Assembly (NCBI RefSeq): GCF_904849725.1
Contig: NC_058522.1
Coordinates: forward strand, 230,677,084 to 230,741,083
Direction: 5' to 3'
Length of the DNA: 64,000 nt
DNA from: Hordeum vulgare subsp. vulgare
Lineage: Eukaryota; Streptophyta; Magnoliopsida; Poales; Poaceae
Position numbers and translations under genes: made by a program. The first letter of the stretch is position 1. Each line of letters opens with the position of its first letter. Below, one piece after another: positions 44,708-55,681 of the stretch. The notes under the pieces were generated by a model that was not told the DNA's origin, did not search any database, and saw only the letters and a list, made by a program, of their open reading frames with translations.

Positions 44708-45132
44708 GCGGATCCAAAAATGTGTCGTCTCAAGATTTGGAGGGAGAGAGCTATGTCGACGATTACGTCAGAGACCCTAAGGTCTACGGAGTGGTGGATC
44801 ACCACGGTTCGACTACGTAGGAGAAGGAAGATGAGGATATGAAGGAAGCAAAGGAGGATAGCTCCGAGCAAGAGGAAGATCCACTGCCTCAACCCGGAGA
44901 TATGCACGTGAAATTCAAGAAGTCAAGCATCCCTAACAAGTACAAACCTAAGGTCCAATTTATCCCTTCCCGTTTCCTCCACGAGATCAAAGCGGCATTA
45001 CGTGAGAAGATATTAAAGCTGGAGTTGGGGAATGGGGACCCAGGGGAGGATAATTTTAGCCTCACACACAAGTTGGAGAAGAAAAATGCACCACCATCGC
45101 CTTCATCTTCCTCACCAAAGAAGGACACTTGA
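44708..45132 (+). pseudogene. Env-position ORF of element D
   Basis: One frame reads from the splice-acceptor-like site through SSQDLEGESYVDDYVRDPKV, a TAG at 44818-44820, then 44839-45132 with EEDPLPQPGDMHVKFKKSSI and IPSRFLHEIKAALREKILKL, ending in a serine-rich tail SPSSSSPKKDT. It sits where Athila elements carry their env-like gene. No signal peptide or membrane segment is visible in what remains, so envelope function cannot be supported. It is acidic at the N-terminus and basic further on. A soluble nucleic-acid- or gag-related role is equally possible. Confidence 0.5.
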
Positions 45133-45921
45133 GTACACGCGTATGGGCACTCCCCTTGGCTTGTGCCAAGCTTGGGGGAGGTGCCCCGGTATTGTATCAC
45201 CATTACTCTTATTATGTTTATCCATCTTAGTTCTACATTTAGTTATTTTGAGATTTAGTCAAATAAAAGTTTAGTTCGATACATCTTTTTGAGTGCTAGT
45301 TTCATGGTTTATCTATCTATGTAACCGAGTGAGAGTTATATAATAAAGTTTAGTTTGGGTTTTTTCTTCTTTACTTTCTTGCTGCAATCAAAATAAAGGA
45401 AAATAATGAAAAAGGTCATATGTCAATCTTATAGTAAGTAGTGACACCATATAAGGAAAATTATAAGTGGTAAAATTTGTTGAAGGTTGACAAGCATAAC
45501 ATTGGCCGGTGATGCAACACATGAAAGAATTAATAAGGCAAGAGAAGTTTTACATGCAAATACACTATCCTTGACATCTTTTATGACTATGAGTCCCCAT
45601 TAATTATAGCATGCCAAAACTGTTGATGTTGGACAAGGAAGACAACGTAATGATTTATGTTTGTTCACATTCATATAGATGGTATATTGTTATAGATCCT
45701 CTAACATGTGGTGCTTGCCCAATATATTTGCTAGCGAAAATTCCGCACTAAGTAGAGATACTACTTGTTCATCCAAAACCTTACACCAAATCCATGTTTT
45801 AAGAGTCCACCATTCCTACCTAGGGATTGAGTAAGATCCTTCAAGTAAGTTGTCATCGGTGCACAAGGCAATACAGATTTCTTCTAAATGTGTTCAATCA
45901 TTTAGTGCAAGGGAAATTATG
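45133..45921 (+). other. Non-coding 3' internal region of element D (left of F)
   Basis: Contains GCTTGTGCCAAGCTTGGGGG, a phrase common after the env-position ORF of Triticeae Athila elements, then AT-rich sequence without ORFs. Interrupted by element F at 45922; continues at 59344. Confidence 0.65.
45917..45921. repeat. Target-site duplication TTATG, left of element F
   Basis: Matches 59344-59348 directly after the right LTR of F. Confidence 0.93.
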
Positions 45922-47257
45922 TGTGACGCCCTCGATTTAATCGTACGCTAAACATACACGCAAATGCATACGACCAAACCCAAGGACTCACGGGAAGATA
46001 TCACAACACAACTCTAGACACAAATAAAATAACATCAGCTTCGTATTACAAGCCAGGGGCCTCGAGGGCTAGAATACGAAAGCTCGATAAACACACGAGT
46101 CAGCGGAAGCAACAAATATCTGAGTACAGACATAAAACAACATGGGGTGCCTTAGAGAAGGCTAGCACAAAAGATACAACGATCGAACGAGGCGAGGCCT
46201 CCTGCCTGGGAACCTCCTAACTACTCCTGATCATCAGCGGCCTCCACGTAGTAGTAGGCACCGTCGGGGTAGCAGTCGTCGGTGGCGGGGACCTCCATCT
46301 CCTGGGCTCCATCATCTGGTCGCAGCAAACGGATCAAGGGGACAAGGGGGAGTAAAGCAGCGGTGAGTACTCATCCAAAGTACTCGCAAGTCTTACATCA
46401 GAACTATTCTAATTATGCATCAGTATCAAAGAAGGGGGTTTATATGTGGACTGACTGCAGCAATGCGAGAATAGAGAGAGAAGGCCTAGTCCTATCAAAG
46501 ACTAGCATCTTCAGGGTCTTGCAGCAATAGACGAGAGTAGAACAGGGGTAAAACATAAATAGTCATATTGTTGCAGCAATATTAAAGTGAGGTCACGCCT
46601 AAAGATCCTCCCTCGACTCCGTGCGAGGAAGCAATCCCGAGGCAAACTAATTCCAGTTAAGTAACAATTGTAGTTGTAAAAGATCAGGGCACAACTCCAA
46701 GTCGTCCTGTAACCGTGGACACGGCTATCCGAATAGTTAATTTTCATCCCTGCAGGGGTAAACCACATGTCCCGTCACGCTCGATAACACTCTGGCCGGA
46801 CATACTTTTCTGGGTCCTGACCGGCCTCGGAATATCGACACGTCGCAGCCCCACCTAAGACTAATCAGAGAGGCCAGCCCGCCGGTCTAAATCCTAAGCA
46901 CAAAGGGTTCGTGGGCCCAGTTCCCCTTCACGCTCCTGCACGTGGCGTGGGCGGCCGACGTCAGTCCTAGCATCCCTTAATCACAAGCGCAATGCATCTC
47001 GGGACCACTCGGGCGCGCGCCGCTACATTGCTGGCATCTGAAAAGCTTTGGCTGATACCGCGACGCCGAGTACCCATAATTCTTCCCGCGTAGCCGGTTA
47101 GTGCGAAAAGGTCTCCGACCAACCCAGATCAAATACCCAAATCCATTAGCATTTTAATTAGGCCAACAACACAGTCTCACGGGAATCCACCCGTCTTACA
47201 ACTAATCACACATGATCCCAGTAACATGGTCGAGTAACTGTGTGGTTGTAACATCGG

Positions 47258-47520
47258 GGGAATCCGAGGTAGCACCCTCGTTGGATTCCGAACGAAGTAC
47301 CCGTCAAGGTGGGCTTAGAGGAATCACCCTCGAGGGTCCCACACTTGAGGGGTGGCACGACAGAGGCATCATCGGGAATGGTGAAAGAGGAATCACTCTC
47401 GATAACCACGACCGACTAGCTATACTACAGAGATATCATCAGGAGTACTTAGCGAGGTGTCACCCTCGGTACCCGATAGTATCTCTGTAGCGTCGTACAA
47501 CGAAGGGGGGGGTGAATGTG
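47258..47520. repeat. LTR-specific segment with short imperfect repeats
   Basis: GAGGTAGCACCCTCG, GAGGAATCACCCTCG, GAGGAATCACTCTCG and GAGGTGTCACCCTCG occur in order. Each is a small palindrome (GAGG...CCTC), so the segment may fold. The right LTR lacks the whole segment, joined at GGGGGAAT/GGGGTGAAT microhomology. Confidence 0.75.
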
Positions 47521-48619
47521 CTGTGTCGGGTCTGGCTCGTCGATCATAGATCGAGATTTGAAAACAAGCGGGGCAACTGAACTACGGTGTCAAAGGGAAT
47601 GACTGCTCCACCTATACTAAGCATATTAAAGGTACAGGACTGAAAGTAGCAGTTCATCAAAAACAGGCTATGCATCATATATAGGAGCTAACTACAACAG
47701 TAGCAAAAATACTAATGCAAGCAGTAGGAAGAAAGACAAAGGCGATATAGGAATGATCATGGGGAATTTGCTTCCCTTGCTGCTCTGCGGCAAAGGACTG
47801 ATCGGCAGGGTCGTAGATGTACCCGGCAGCAGCGTCAGTCTCGGGGTCTACCGGTAAGAAGAGGGGGAAGAAACAATAAATAATAGCACCGATGCAACAC
47901 AAAGCATGGCATGGCAAGATGCAGGCTAGACATGAGCTAACGCAGCAACATCCGTCATAGACGGTTCGGAAGACTATCTGACGATATTTTCCGGGTCTCG
48001 GGCTACTACCGGTTATACTGGAAACGATGGAAAAGTTCCATGTTTGCTATGCTAGGGACGCGTGACACACGAATGGACCGTGTATCCGGGTTCGTCTCGA
48101 TCTGCTGATCAACTTTCATGTTGAAAATATTTTGGTCTGACTTACGGATTATTTAATATTAGTTTTCAAAGTTTTATTAATTATTTAGGAATTAAAAACA
48201 GATTTAGCTATTTTAATAAAATTCCAATATGACATCATCACGATGTCATGCTGACATCAACATTTGACTGGTCAACTGACCAGCGGGTCCCAAACGTCAT
48301 AGGCACAAGTTTTTATTAACATTAATTATTAATTAATCAGATTAATTTAGTGGGGGACCCACGTGTCATACTCTAATTATTCTAATTAATTAATTTAACT
48401 CATATATCTATTTATTTATTTATTTAATAAAAACATTATTTTTATTTTTATTTTAACTATCGCGTGGGGCCTCCCTGTCATAGACAGCGGGTGCATTGGC
48501 CCCACCGGTAAGTGACCCTAGGCCAAAAACACATTTTTAATCGCAAATACATAACCATACAAATGTCGTATTCCTCCAATATCTATATACGCAATACATA
48601 CATAAATACGGGTATCAAA

Positions 48620-48652
48620 TACATACATACATACATACATACATACGGAATA
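48620..48652. repeat. ACAT tetranucleotide microsatellite
   Basis: A run of ACAT units, longer than in the right LTR (58108-58132). Length differs between the two LTRs, as expected for slippage since insertion. Confidence 0.9.
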
Positions 48653-49860
48653 CAACATCTGTTTTTTTTTATTTTCTTTTAACTCTCAACACTCATCTGT
48701 GTCTGTGTTAACAGACAAAGAACAACTCTGTGCTACAACTCAACATAGAAGAACATAAGCTTCAATCCCTCCTACCGGAGTCTACCGTCGATGGATCGGG
48801 GCCTCGTTTGCCGGAACGGAACCGGGACGGCGAGGAGAACGACATGGTGGGAGGAGCTCGAGGAGGGGCTCACCGACGTTGACGGGAGGGGCCGGTGAAG
48901 CCGGAGTTCGCGGGAAGCGGAGGTGACGGGGAGGAGAAGGACGAGGCGGTGACGGTGACGGCGCTGTTCCCGCGAGGAAGAGGCGTAGGGGAGGCCCGGT
49001 GGGGGAGGGGCTCGCCGGCGTGGTGAAGGGGCCGAGGGGGCCGGTCTCCCTGCCCGGTCCCTCCTGGACCGAGCGGGAGGAAGGGGGGGCGCGACGGGGG
49101 GAGGCCCCTGGCCTGGGTCGGCCGGCCAGGGAGGATCCCGGGAGGGCCTCGGCCGCCGGAGGTGTTGGACGGGTCCTCGGTGAGGAGAGGCAGGGGGCCG
49201 CCGACGGGGAGTGAGGGGTGGAGAGGAGGGCCGGTGGAGGGAGGCCGTGGGGGGCTGCTCGCCGGCGGGGGGGGGGGGAGGCGCGCCGGCAAGGGAGGCG
49301 TGGATCTGAGAGGGGGGGCGACGGGAGGGGAGATGTGTCGGTGGGGTGGGGGAGAGGACCGAGAGAGGGGGCTCGTGGGGAGGGAGCACCTCGAGGGGAG
49401 TTGGTGGCGCTGTCGGTGGGGGGGTGGGGCCCCCCACGAGGGGGAGGCTGGCGGCGCCCAGGAGGGGAGGGAGTAGCGAGGAGAGGCTCCCTCGCCAGGG
49501 GGGGCGCTAGGGTTTTGGCCGGTTGGGCCTCTTGGCCCAGCCAGGCCAGGGGGGTGGGGGGGTTTTCTTCTTTTTTTTTGTTGCTTTGTTTTGTTTTATT
49601 TTGTTTTCTTTTTCCTTTTTTATTATTTCTTTCTTTCCTTTTTTTTCATTATTATTTTTAATACTTTCCTTTTTATATATATTCTTTTAATATTTGTAAT
49701 GAACTCATAAGGTACTTTTCTTTTGCTTTCAAATTTTGGATCCGGACAGACTCGAATCAACGCGGGTCTGAGATGGGAATTCGATGACGTGGCATCATTA
49801 GCGGTTGATCACTGTAGCTTAATTACAATAATTACTGTTGCAAAAGTCGAGGATGTCACA

Positions 49861-49876
49861 ATTCTCCCCTACTAAC
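49861..49876 (-). promoter_or_regulatory. Polypurine tract of element F
   Basis: The minus strand reads TAGTAGGGGAGAAT directly before the LTR start TGTGACATCC. Confidence 0.8.
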
Positions 49877-49896
49877 AAGAATTCTCGTCCCGAGAA

Positions 49897-50775
49897 TTAA
49901 GAGGTAGAGGGAAAGAGCCCGGGGTATTCATCACGAAGATGATCCTCGCGTTCCCAAGTGGCTTCATCTTCAGAGTGATTTGACCACTGCACCTTAAGGA
50001 ACTTAGTGACCTTGCGATGAGTCTTACGTTCATCTTGGTCGAGAATGCGGACCGGATGCTCTTCGTAAGAGAGGTCTTGTTGTAGTTCAAGCATATCGTG
50101 ATCCACTGCTCGAATAGGGTCCTTGAAGCAGCGACGGAGCTGAGAAACATGGAAGACATCGTGAACCTGAGAAAGGTTCGCCGGCAGTTCCAATTGATAA
50201 GCCACTCTTCAACGCCTTTCGAGAACAGTGAAAGGACCAATATAACGAGGAGGTAACTTGCCCTTGATTCCGAAACGGTGTGCACCTCTCATTGGTGTGA
50301 CACGAAGATAAGCCTTTTCGCCAGGTTGATAGACCATATCTTGATTATGACGGTCATACTGACTCTTGTGACGAGACTGAGCTGCCTTCAGATTCTCATG
50401 AATAATGCGGACTTGATCTTCGGCATGTTGAATAATATCCGGACCGAAGAGTGATCGTTCCCCAGTTTCTGACCAATTCAGAGGAGTTCGACACCTTCGC
50501 CCATACAATACTTCGAAAGGGGCCATCTTCAGACTAGCTTGATAGCTATTGTTGTAAGAGAACTCGGCATACGGGAGAGATTCCTCCCATTTCTTACCGA
50601 AAGAAATGACACAAGCTCGAAGCATGTCCTCGAGAATTTGGTTGACTCGTTCAACTTGTCCCTGGGATTGAGGATGAAATGCAGTGCTGAAGGACAAATG
50701 AGTCCCCATAGCCTTGTGAAAACTTTCCCAGAATTTTGAAGTGAACAAGCTGCCACGGTCCAAACTGATTACCAA
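49897..50775 (-). pseudogene. Integrase C-terminal half and chromodomain, element F
   Basis: The frame 50775-50209 contains the second catalytic D (LDRGSLFTSKFW), the E in SQGQVERVNQ, the NNSYQASLKMAPFEVLYGRR motif and the C-terminal GPFTVLERR. A frameshift near 50210 leads to 50205-49897, with VHDVFHVSQLRRCF and a chromodomain (YEEHPVRILDQDERKTHRKV to VQWSNHSEDEATWERE). The aromatic/Trp residues of the chromodomain cage are partly visible. Integrase is split from its N-terminal half by another frame change near 50775. Few lesions overall, consistent with a younger insertion than element D. Confidence 0.9.
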
Positions 50776-52037
50776 CGGAATACCTGAAGTGAGACAACTC
50801 TTGACATATAAAGATCTGCCAGCTGACTAGCATTAATTGTTTCTTTGACGGCCAGGAAATGTGCAACTTTGGACAGTCGATCAATAACAACAAGAATAGC
50901 ATCATTACCTTTCTGAGATCTGGGAAAACCAGTGACAAAGTCCATTTCAACATGGTCCCATTTCCACTCGGGAATAGATATAGGTTGCAGAGTTCCAGCA
51001 GGCTTTTGGTGTTCTGCTTTGATAGGCCGGCATATATCACATTCTGCCACATAGCGTGCAATGTCCTGTTTCATATTGGGCCACCAGAATCTTTGCCGGA
51101 TGTCCTGGTACATCTTGGTACTACCCGGATGAATAGACAATGGTGTGTCATGAGCTTCTTCCATCACCTTCCCAGTAATCCTGAGATTTTCCTTCTTATT
51201 TGGTACGAATAGGCGACCCTTGAAATACAAGGCGCCACCTTCATCAACAGTGAAAAAGGAGGGTTTACCCTTCGCAATATAGCTCTTAATCCTGTCGACA
51301 TCATCGTCAAAGTCTTGCAGATTCTTTATGGAGCTCAGAAGATCTGGTTCAACCACTAGGTTACTGAGGGAACCCTGATTAACAACGCGAAGGTTCATCT
51401 TTTGACAATATTCAGGAGGGGGAACAAGGTAACCCTGAGGAACAATGTGGAGGTTCAGCTTACGGAATTCCTCTTGCAGACGATCGTGAACCTGATGAAC
51501 CTGGAGGTGGTTGCAGTATGACTTGCGACTTAAGGCATCAGCCATTACATTAGCCTTGCCAGGGGTATATGATATACTACAGTCAAAATCTGCTATATGC
51601 TCCATCCATCTTTGTTGACGCAGGTTCAGCTCCGGTTGAGTGAACAAGTACTTCAGACTTTGATGGTCGGTGTAGATTTCACAGCGATTACCGACAAGGT
51701 ATTGTCGCCATTCCTTCAATGCATGAATGACTGCGGCAAGCTCGAGATCATGAACTGGGTAGTTCTCTTCATGAGCACGCGGTTGACGTGAAGCATAAGC
51801 GATGACCTTGCGATCCTGCATTAGGACACAACCTATTCCTTGACGAGAAGCATCACAGTATATGACGAAATCCCTTTTCGTATCTGGAGGAGCAAGTACT
51901 GGAGCGGACGTCAGTTTGTCCTTGAGTGCCTGGAAACTTTCCTGGCATTTATCATTCCATTCATACTTAACACCTTTGTGAAGCAGGTTGGTTAAGGGCT
52001 TCGCAATCTTGGAGAAGTTCTGACGAATCGACGGCAA
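50769..52037 (-). pseudogene. RNase H and integrase N-terminal half, element F
   Basis: A 422-codon open stretch. RNase H begins with [16 protein letters not shown] and has [31 protein letters not shown] and [12 protein letters not shown]. Integrase follows with a zinc finger ([20 protein letters not shown], then [11 protein letters not shown]) and the first catalytic D in [20 protein letters not shown]. The frame ends near 50769 shortly before the second aspartate. Between RNase H and the finger is a spacer with [17 protein letters not shown]. Apart from the two end shifts no stop interrupts it. Confidence 0.92.
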
Positions 52038-53671
52038 TAGCTGGCGAGTCCGAGAAAACTTCTGACTTGCTTGACATTCTTCGGGAGAGTCCAGTCAAGA
52101 ATAGCTTGAATTCGTTCGGGGTTGACCGCAATACCATCCTTGGAAATCACATGACCAAGGTAAGTCACTTCATCTAGCCAGAACTCACATTTGGAATACT
52201 TCGCATAGAGTTTATGCTCCCGAAGCTTATCCAGTACAAGACGAAGATGCTCAGCATGCTCTTCTTTGTTCTTCGAAAATACCAGAATATCATCCAGATA
52301 TACCACGACAAATTTGTCGAGGTAGTCCATGAATATATAATTCATCAGTCGAGAGAAGGTTGCCGGTGCATTGGTTAAGCCGAAGGACATGACGGTGTAC
52401 TCGCATGATCCATATCGAGTAACAAAGGCGGTCTTTGGAATATCCTCCTTGCGAACACGGATCTCGTGGTATCCCAATCTCAAGTCGAGCTTAGAGAAAA
52501 CGGTGGAACCAGCAAGTTGATCATACAAATCATTTATCCGAGGGAGAGGATATTTGTTTTGAATAGTGGCCTGGTTGATAGGACGATAGTCTTGGACCAA
52601 TCGATTTGTCCCATCCTTCTTCTTAACAAAGAGAGAAGGTGCTCCCCAAGGAGAGGAACTCGGACGGATGAAACCCAGACGGAGCGAGTTGTCAATTTCT
52701 TGCTTAAGTTCAAGGAGTTCATGTGGCGGCATTTTATAAGGACGCTTGGCAATAGGAGTGGTACCGGGTACCAAGTCAATGACAAACTCAACAGCTCGAG
52801 CACGGGGAATCCCCGGAAGTTCTTCTGGAAAGACATCTTCAAATTCTCGGACCACTCGTATGTTTTCAATCCCTTCCAGAGGCGACGCATTTAATGCATT
52901 CAAAGCATACAGTCGTGCCTCAGCATTACGGACGAGATGCGCATGGTAGCTTATTACTTCATTTGAACGGTGTAGGAGGTGGACGGTTTTGGTGGCACAA
53001 ACGATCGATGCCGTATGAGCTTTCAACCAGTCCATCCCCAATATGAGATCAATGTGAGATGAATTTAGTAGGATGGGGTTGCCAAGGAATTCTAATCCTT
53101 GAATTTCAACTGAAACATGGGGGCAAACCATAGAGGTTCGGCATTCGCCCCCAGGGGTGTTTACGACTATCGAGATGTTCATCTCTTCGCTCCTAATGTC
53201 ATGCATGTATGCAAAATTTTCCGACATAAAGGAATGCGATGCTCCTGTATCAAACAATACAGAAGCAGGTACTGAGTTAACGAGAAGTGTACCCATCACG
53301 GTAGCAGGCTGGTCTTGAGCTTGACCCATATCAATGTTGCTGGCCTGACCACGAACATAAGCAGGCTTAGTGTTGAAGTTGCGGTTCCGGTTGTTGCCAC
53401 TGCCAGTTGCGGGAAGTGCCAGCAGATTCGGATTCTGCCTGCAGTCTCTAGCACGGTGACCTGGACGGCGACACTTGAAGCACAGCCCGTCCTCAGGACG
53501 GGAAGGAGGAACTCGAGGTGGTGGGGCTGGAAGCCTCGGCTGCCTAGGTGGTGGAGGAGGCAGGCGAGGTGCAGCATAGGACGGCCTCGGAGTAGGAGCA
53601 GGTGCATGGTACATGTTGTTGGGAATCCAGATCTTCCGCTTCTGTGCAGATGAGCCCGAAGATGAGCCCAT
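51992..53671 (-). pseudogene. Zinc knuckle, protease and reverse transcriptase, element F
   Basis: A 559-codon open stretch. After a proline-rich segment come a CCHC knuckle ([14 protein letters not shown]), the retropepsin active site [10 protein letters not shown] and [11 protein letters not shown]. The linker is [14 protein letters not shown], then RT with [47 protein letters not shown] and [18 protein letters not shown] to [10 protein letters not shown]. All catalytic residues are present. It stops near 51992 after a shift in the YCRRFV region, overlapping the next frame by 46 nt. Upstream, gag is in another frame with stops. Protease and RT domains themselves look intact. Confidence 0.93.
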
Positions 53672-54354
53672 GTCACTGTTGCGCTTGCTGCTATCTTTGT
53701 ATTCCTGCAGACCAGGGTGGCGAAGTCAGCATAGTCCTGAACAAGGAGTGTCAGCTTGATATCAGGGTGGAGGCCTTCACGGAACTTCTCCTACCTGCGT
53801 GCATCAGTCGCAATGTCTTCTTCAGCATAGCGAGATAATTCCAGAAATTCCCGCTGATAAGCATCCACAGTCTTATTGCCCTGGACCAAGTTGCGGAACT
53901 CACGCTTCTTCCGGTCCATAATTCCCTGGGGAATGTATCAAGCACGGAAAGTAGCCTTGAACTCTGCCCAAGTGATGATAGTTCCATCGGGCTGAGAGCG
54001 CCTGTGGCTGTCCCACCATTGAGCAGCGGGACCCTTCAGAAAGTAGGCGGCAAAGTTGACATAGCTCGCAAGGGGCACATTGGCAGACTCCAGTTCATAA
54101 GAAATGTCAAGGAGCCAGTCATCAGAATCTAGAGGCTGAGTTGAGCTGCGGTAGATCGCAGGGTTGAGACGGCAGAAGTCTTGCAGTGTCACGCCTTGCG
54201 GTTGGTTCATGTTCGGCCTTTGGAACTGATCCATGAGCCCTTGCATAAACTGGCGGTTCAGCTCAAACTGTTGGATCATCCCCGCCATATACTCAGGAGG
54301 CGGGGGTGGTGCATCGTTGGCAGGGCCACGCGGGCGGCCACCTGGTCTAACCAT
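53672..54354 (-). pseudogene. Gag, element F
   Basis: ATG at 54354 gives MVRPGGRPRGPANDAPPPPP, then a helix IQQFELNRQFMQGLMDQFQR. The gag core follows with NVPLASYVNFAAYFLKGPAA and QWWDSHRRSQPDGTIITWAE. A TGA at 53938-53940 interrupts it. The frame then resumes with IPQGIMDRKKREFRNLVQGN, another stop near 53790 and the VQDYADFAT segment before the zinc knuckle frame. The two stops and a shift inactivate the polyprotein. The family assignment (PF03732-like) is clear. Confidence 0.88.
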
Positions 54355-54635
54355 CCTGTTAAATATTTAGCAGGGGTAGTTTAGCTTAAAGTAATTGAAA
54401 GGCATCGCACGCATTCATGAAGTAATCAAGCATAATGATAGGGAAATGCGATAGATACTCCATAGTAGTTGAGTTCGACATACAGACCCATACATAAGTT
54501 CGATTACAGACTAACGATTACAAATTCGAAATTTGGCGATAGCCCGGACGCATTTAACGATACCCTGGACTCACTAGGCGGCGCGCGGGCACGCGGTGGA
54601 AGAGTACCACAACGAGATGTAGCGATAAGGCTACA
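54355..54635 (-). other. Spacer between extra ORF and gag, element F
   Basis: About 280 bp without a conserved ORF. It includes AT-rich sequence and could hold a splice acceptor for gag expression, but I see no decisive motif. Confidence 0.5.
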
Positions 54636-55424
54636 TCAACGTCGAAGAGGACGATCGAATCCTGGTAGCTGGCGGTGATAGAAGGTAGGGACAGGACCCT
54701 GTGTCCCGTTGCGACTCTGGTGAGGGTACCGCATCCATTCGAGCAGCTGAGGTCCAAGTGCAGGGGTTCTACCCCCAACATCAGTCCACTCGAGAGCTGA
54801 TGGTAGCTCTGTCCTGCTCGGCTCGTGGATGCGCATAGGTGGAACCCTCGGACAGTGTGATGGTTGCAGCTCTGTCAACGCGTCGTAAAGACGAGCGCGC
54901 GTAGCATACAGCTCCACAGTCAGAGCTCGGAAAGCACGATCCATTGCCTCAGTGTACTGCACCAGAACCCGCGCGTCGTAGCGACGCGTCACGTAGGGGG
55001 CGCAGACAGCGACGTAGGAACGGTCGCTGCGCTCCTGAACGTCAGAAGCGTAGGCAGTGAGATCAGACCCAGTCTCATCCCCAGCAGGAGCATGCGGGAT
55101 GTATCTGAAAGGGCTCTCCTCCAGGTGAGGGTACGCTCCACGGAGACGGGTGATGGCGATGTAGGCCGCATCATAGACGGCCATCTCGACCGACACTCCA
55201 ATACCACAGAACACGTGGCGCTCGAGGGTCTCGCCGCCCCTCTGGTCGAAGATGCGAACCTCAGCCTGGTACTGGTACTGGTTATACTCGCGGAAATCCT
55301 CGAACACAGTGTACTCGGGGTACCAGCGATATCCCAGCCTGGTCAGGAGATCGACCAAAATGGCCGGGAACCCTGTCGTCTCAGTGGCCTGTGTCAGGCG
55401 CACGTGCTGTCTTGCGGGACGCAT
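54636..55424 (-). CDS. Extra ORF upstream of gag, element F (dsRBD-like N-terminal pattern)
   Basis: A complete ATG-to-TGA frame of 262 codons lying between leader and gag, on the element's sense strand. I do not recognise it as a named family. Residues 22-95 read like a double-stranded-RNA-binding domain: a helix (ILVDLLTRLGYRW), PEYTVFEDF, a strand AEVRIFD, a loop, CGIGVSVEMA and a closing helix VYDAAYIAITRLRG. The usual basic KKxAK patch is replaced by SVEMA, so RNA binding is uncertain. Residues 110-200 are helical with YTEAMDRAFRALTVELYATR. The C-terminus is proline-rich. It is open throughout while gag has stops. It could be a translated accessory protein or chance preservation in GC-rich DNA. 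Confidence 0.6.
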   Translation of the reverse strand: MRPARQHVRLTQATETTGFPAILVDLLTRLGYRWYPEYTVFEDFREYNQYQYQAEVRIFDQRGGETLERHVFCGIGVSVEMAVYDAAYIAITRLRGAYPHLEESPFRYIPHAPAGDETGSDLTAYASDVQERSDRSYVAVCAPYVTRRYDARVLVQYTEAMDRAFRALTVELYATRARLYDALTELQPSHCPRVPPMRIHEPSRTELPSALEWTDVGGRTPALGPQLLEWMRYPHQSRNGTQGPVPTFYHRQLPGFDRPLRR

Positions 55425-55628
55425 CTGAAAATAAGATTGACGGATGTCAACGACAGTGTGTGTAATACATATTCAGGAGAAAAAGAGTAGATAGTCTAGC
55501 GCTCCGGATCGTTGTGATTCAAGAACCTAATGTTAGAGTTAGTAAAATCTTTGACCCGAAAGAGAAGAGAAAGTAGAGCCCAGAGTATAGAAAAGGAGTA
55601 AAAGATACTAATACCACCCAATTGAGAT
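55425..55628 (-). other. Untranslated leader of element F
   Basis: Short leader between primer-binding site and the extra ORF, with no ORF of its own. A possible splice donor cannot be decided from sequence alone. Confidence 0.55.
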
Positions 55629-55678
55629 GTGGGCTCACAACCCACAGGTCCCAGGATCGAAACCTGGCTCTGATACCA
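55629..55678 (-). promoter_or_regulatory. Extended initiator tRNA-Met primer-binding region of element F
   Basis: The minus strand begins TGGTATCAGAGCC three bases after the LTR, a perfect initiator tRNA-Met primer site. On the plus strand the match to the tRNA continues through GGATCGAAACCTGG (T arm) and AACCCACAGGTCCC to GTGGGCTCACAACCC. The anticodon stem is thus included, with two differences in the loop against the GTGGGCCCATAACCC of plant initiator tRNA (recalled from memory). The whole 3' two thirds of the tRNA is mirrored, far beyond the 12-18 nt normally used. Confidence 0.8.
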
Positions 55679-55681
55679 ACT

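Larger units (their letters stand above)
45922..49860 (-). repeat. 3' LTR of element F
   Basis: Begins TGTGACGCCCTCGATTTAAT and ends GAGGATGTCACA. It contains about 263 bp (47258-47520) missing from the partner, with four GAGG-TCACCCTCG-type repeats, and a small extra segment near 46082. An ACAT tetranucleotide run lies at 48625-48650, a GC-rich block at 48780-49560, and a possible TATA motif at 49671-49682 (minus). Proline-rich ORFs in the GC block are low-complexity artefacts. Confidence 0.93.

Noticed and set aside
48772..49437. 221-codon proline-rich ORF (minus), repeated as another 221-codon ORF at 58255-58920
   Set aside because: It lies in the GC-rich block of F's LTRs, is low complexity, and open frames occur on several frames of both strands. 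The same length in both LTRs follows from LTR identity. Not called a gene.
55629..55678. Functional initiator tRNA-Met gene
   Set aside because: The 5' third of the tRNA, including the D arm and A box, is missing, the anticodon loop is changed, and it abuts an LTR exactly where a primer site belongs.
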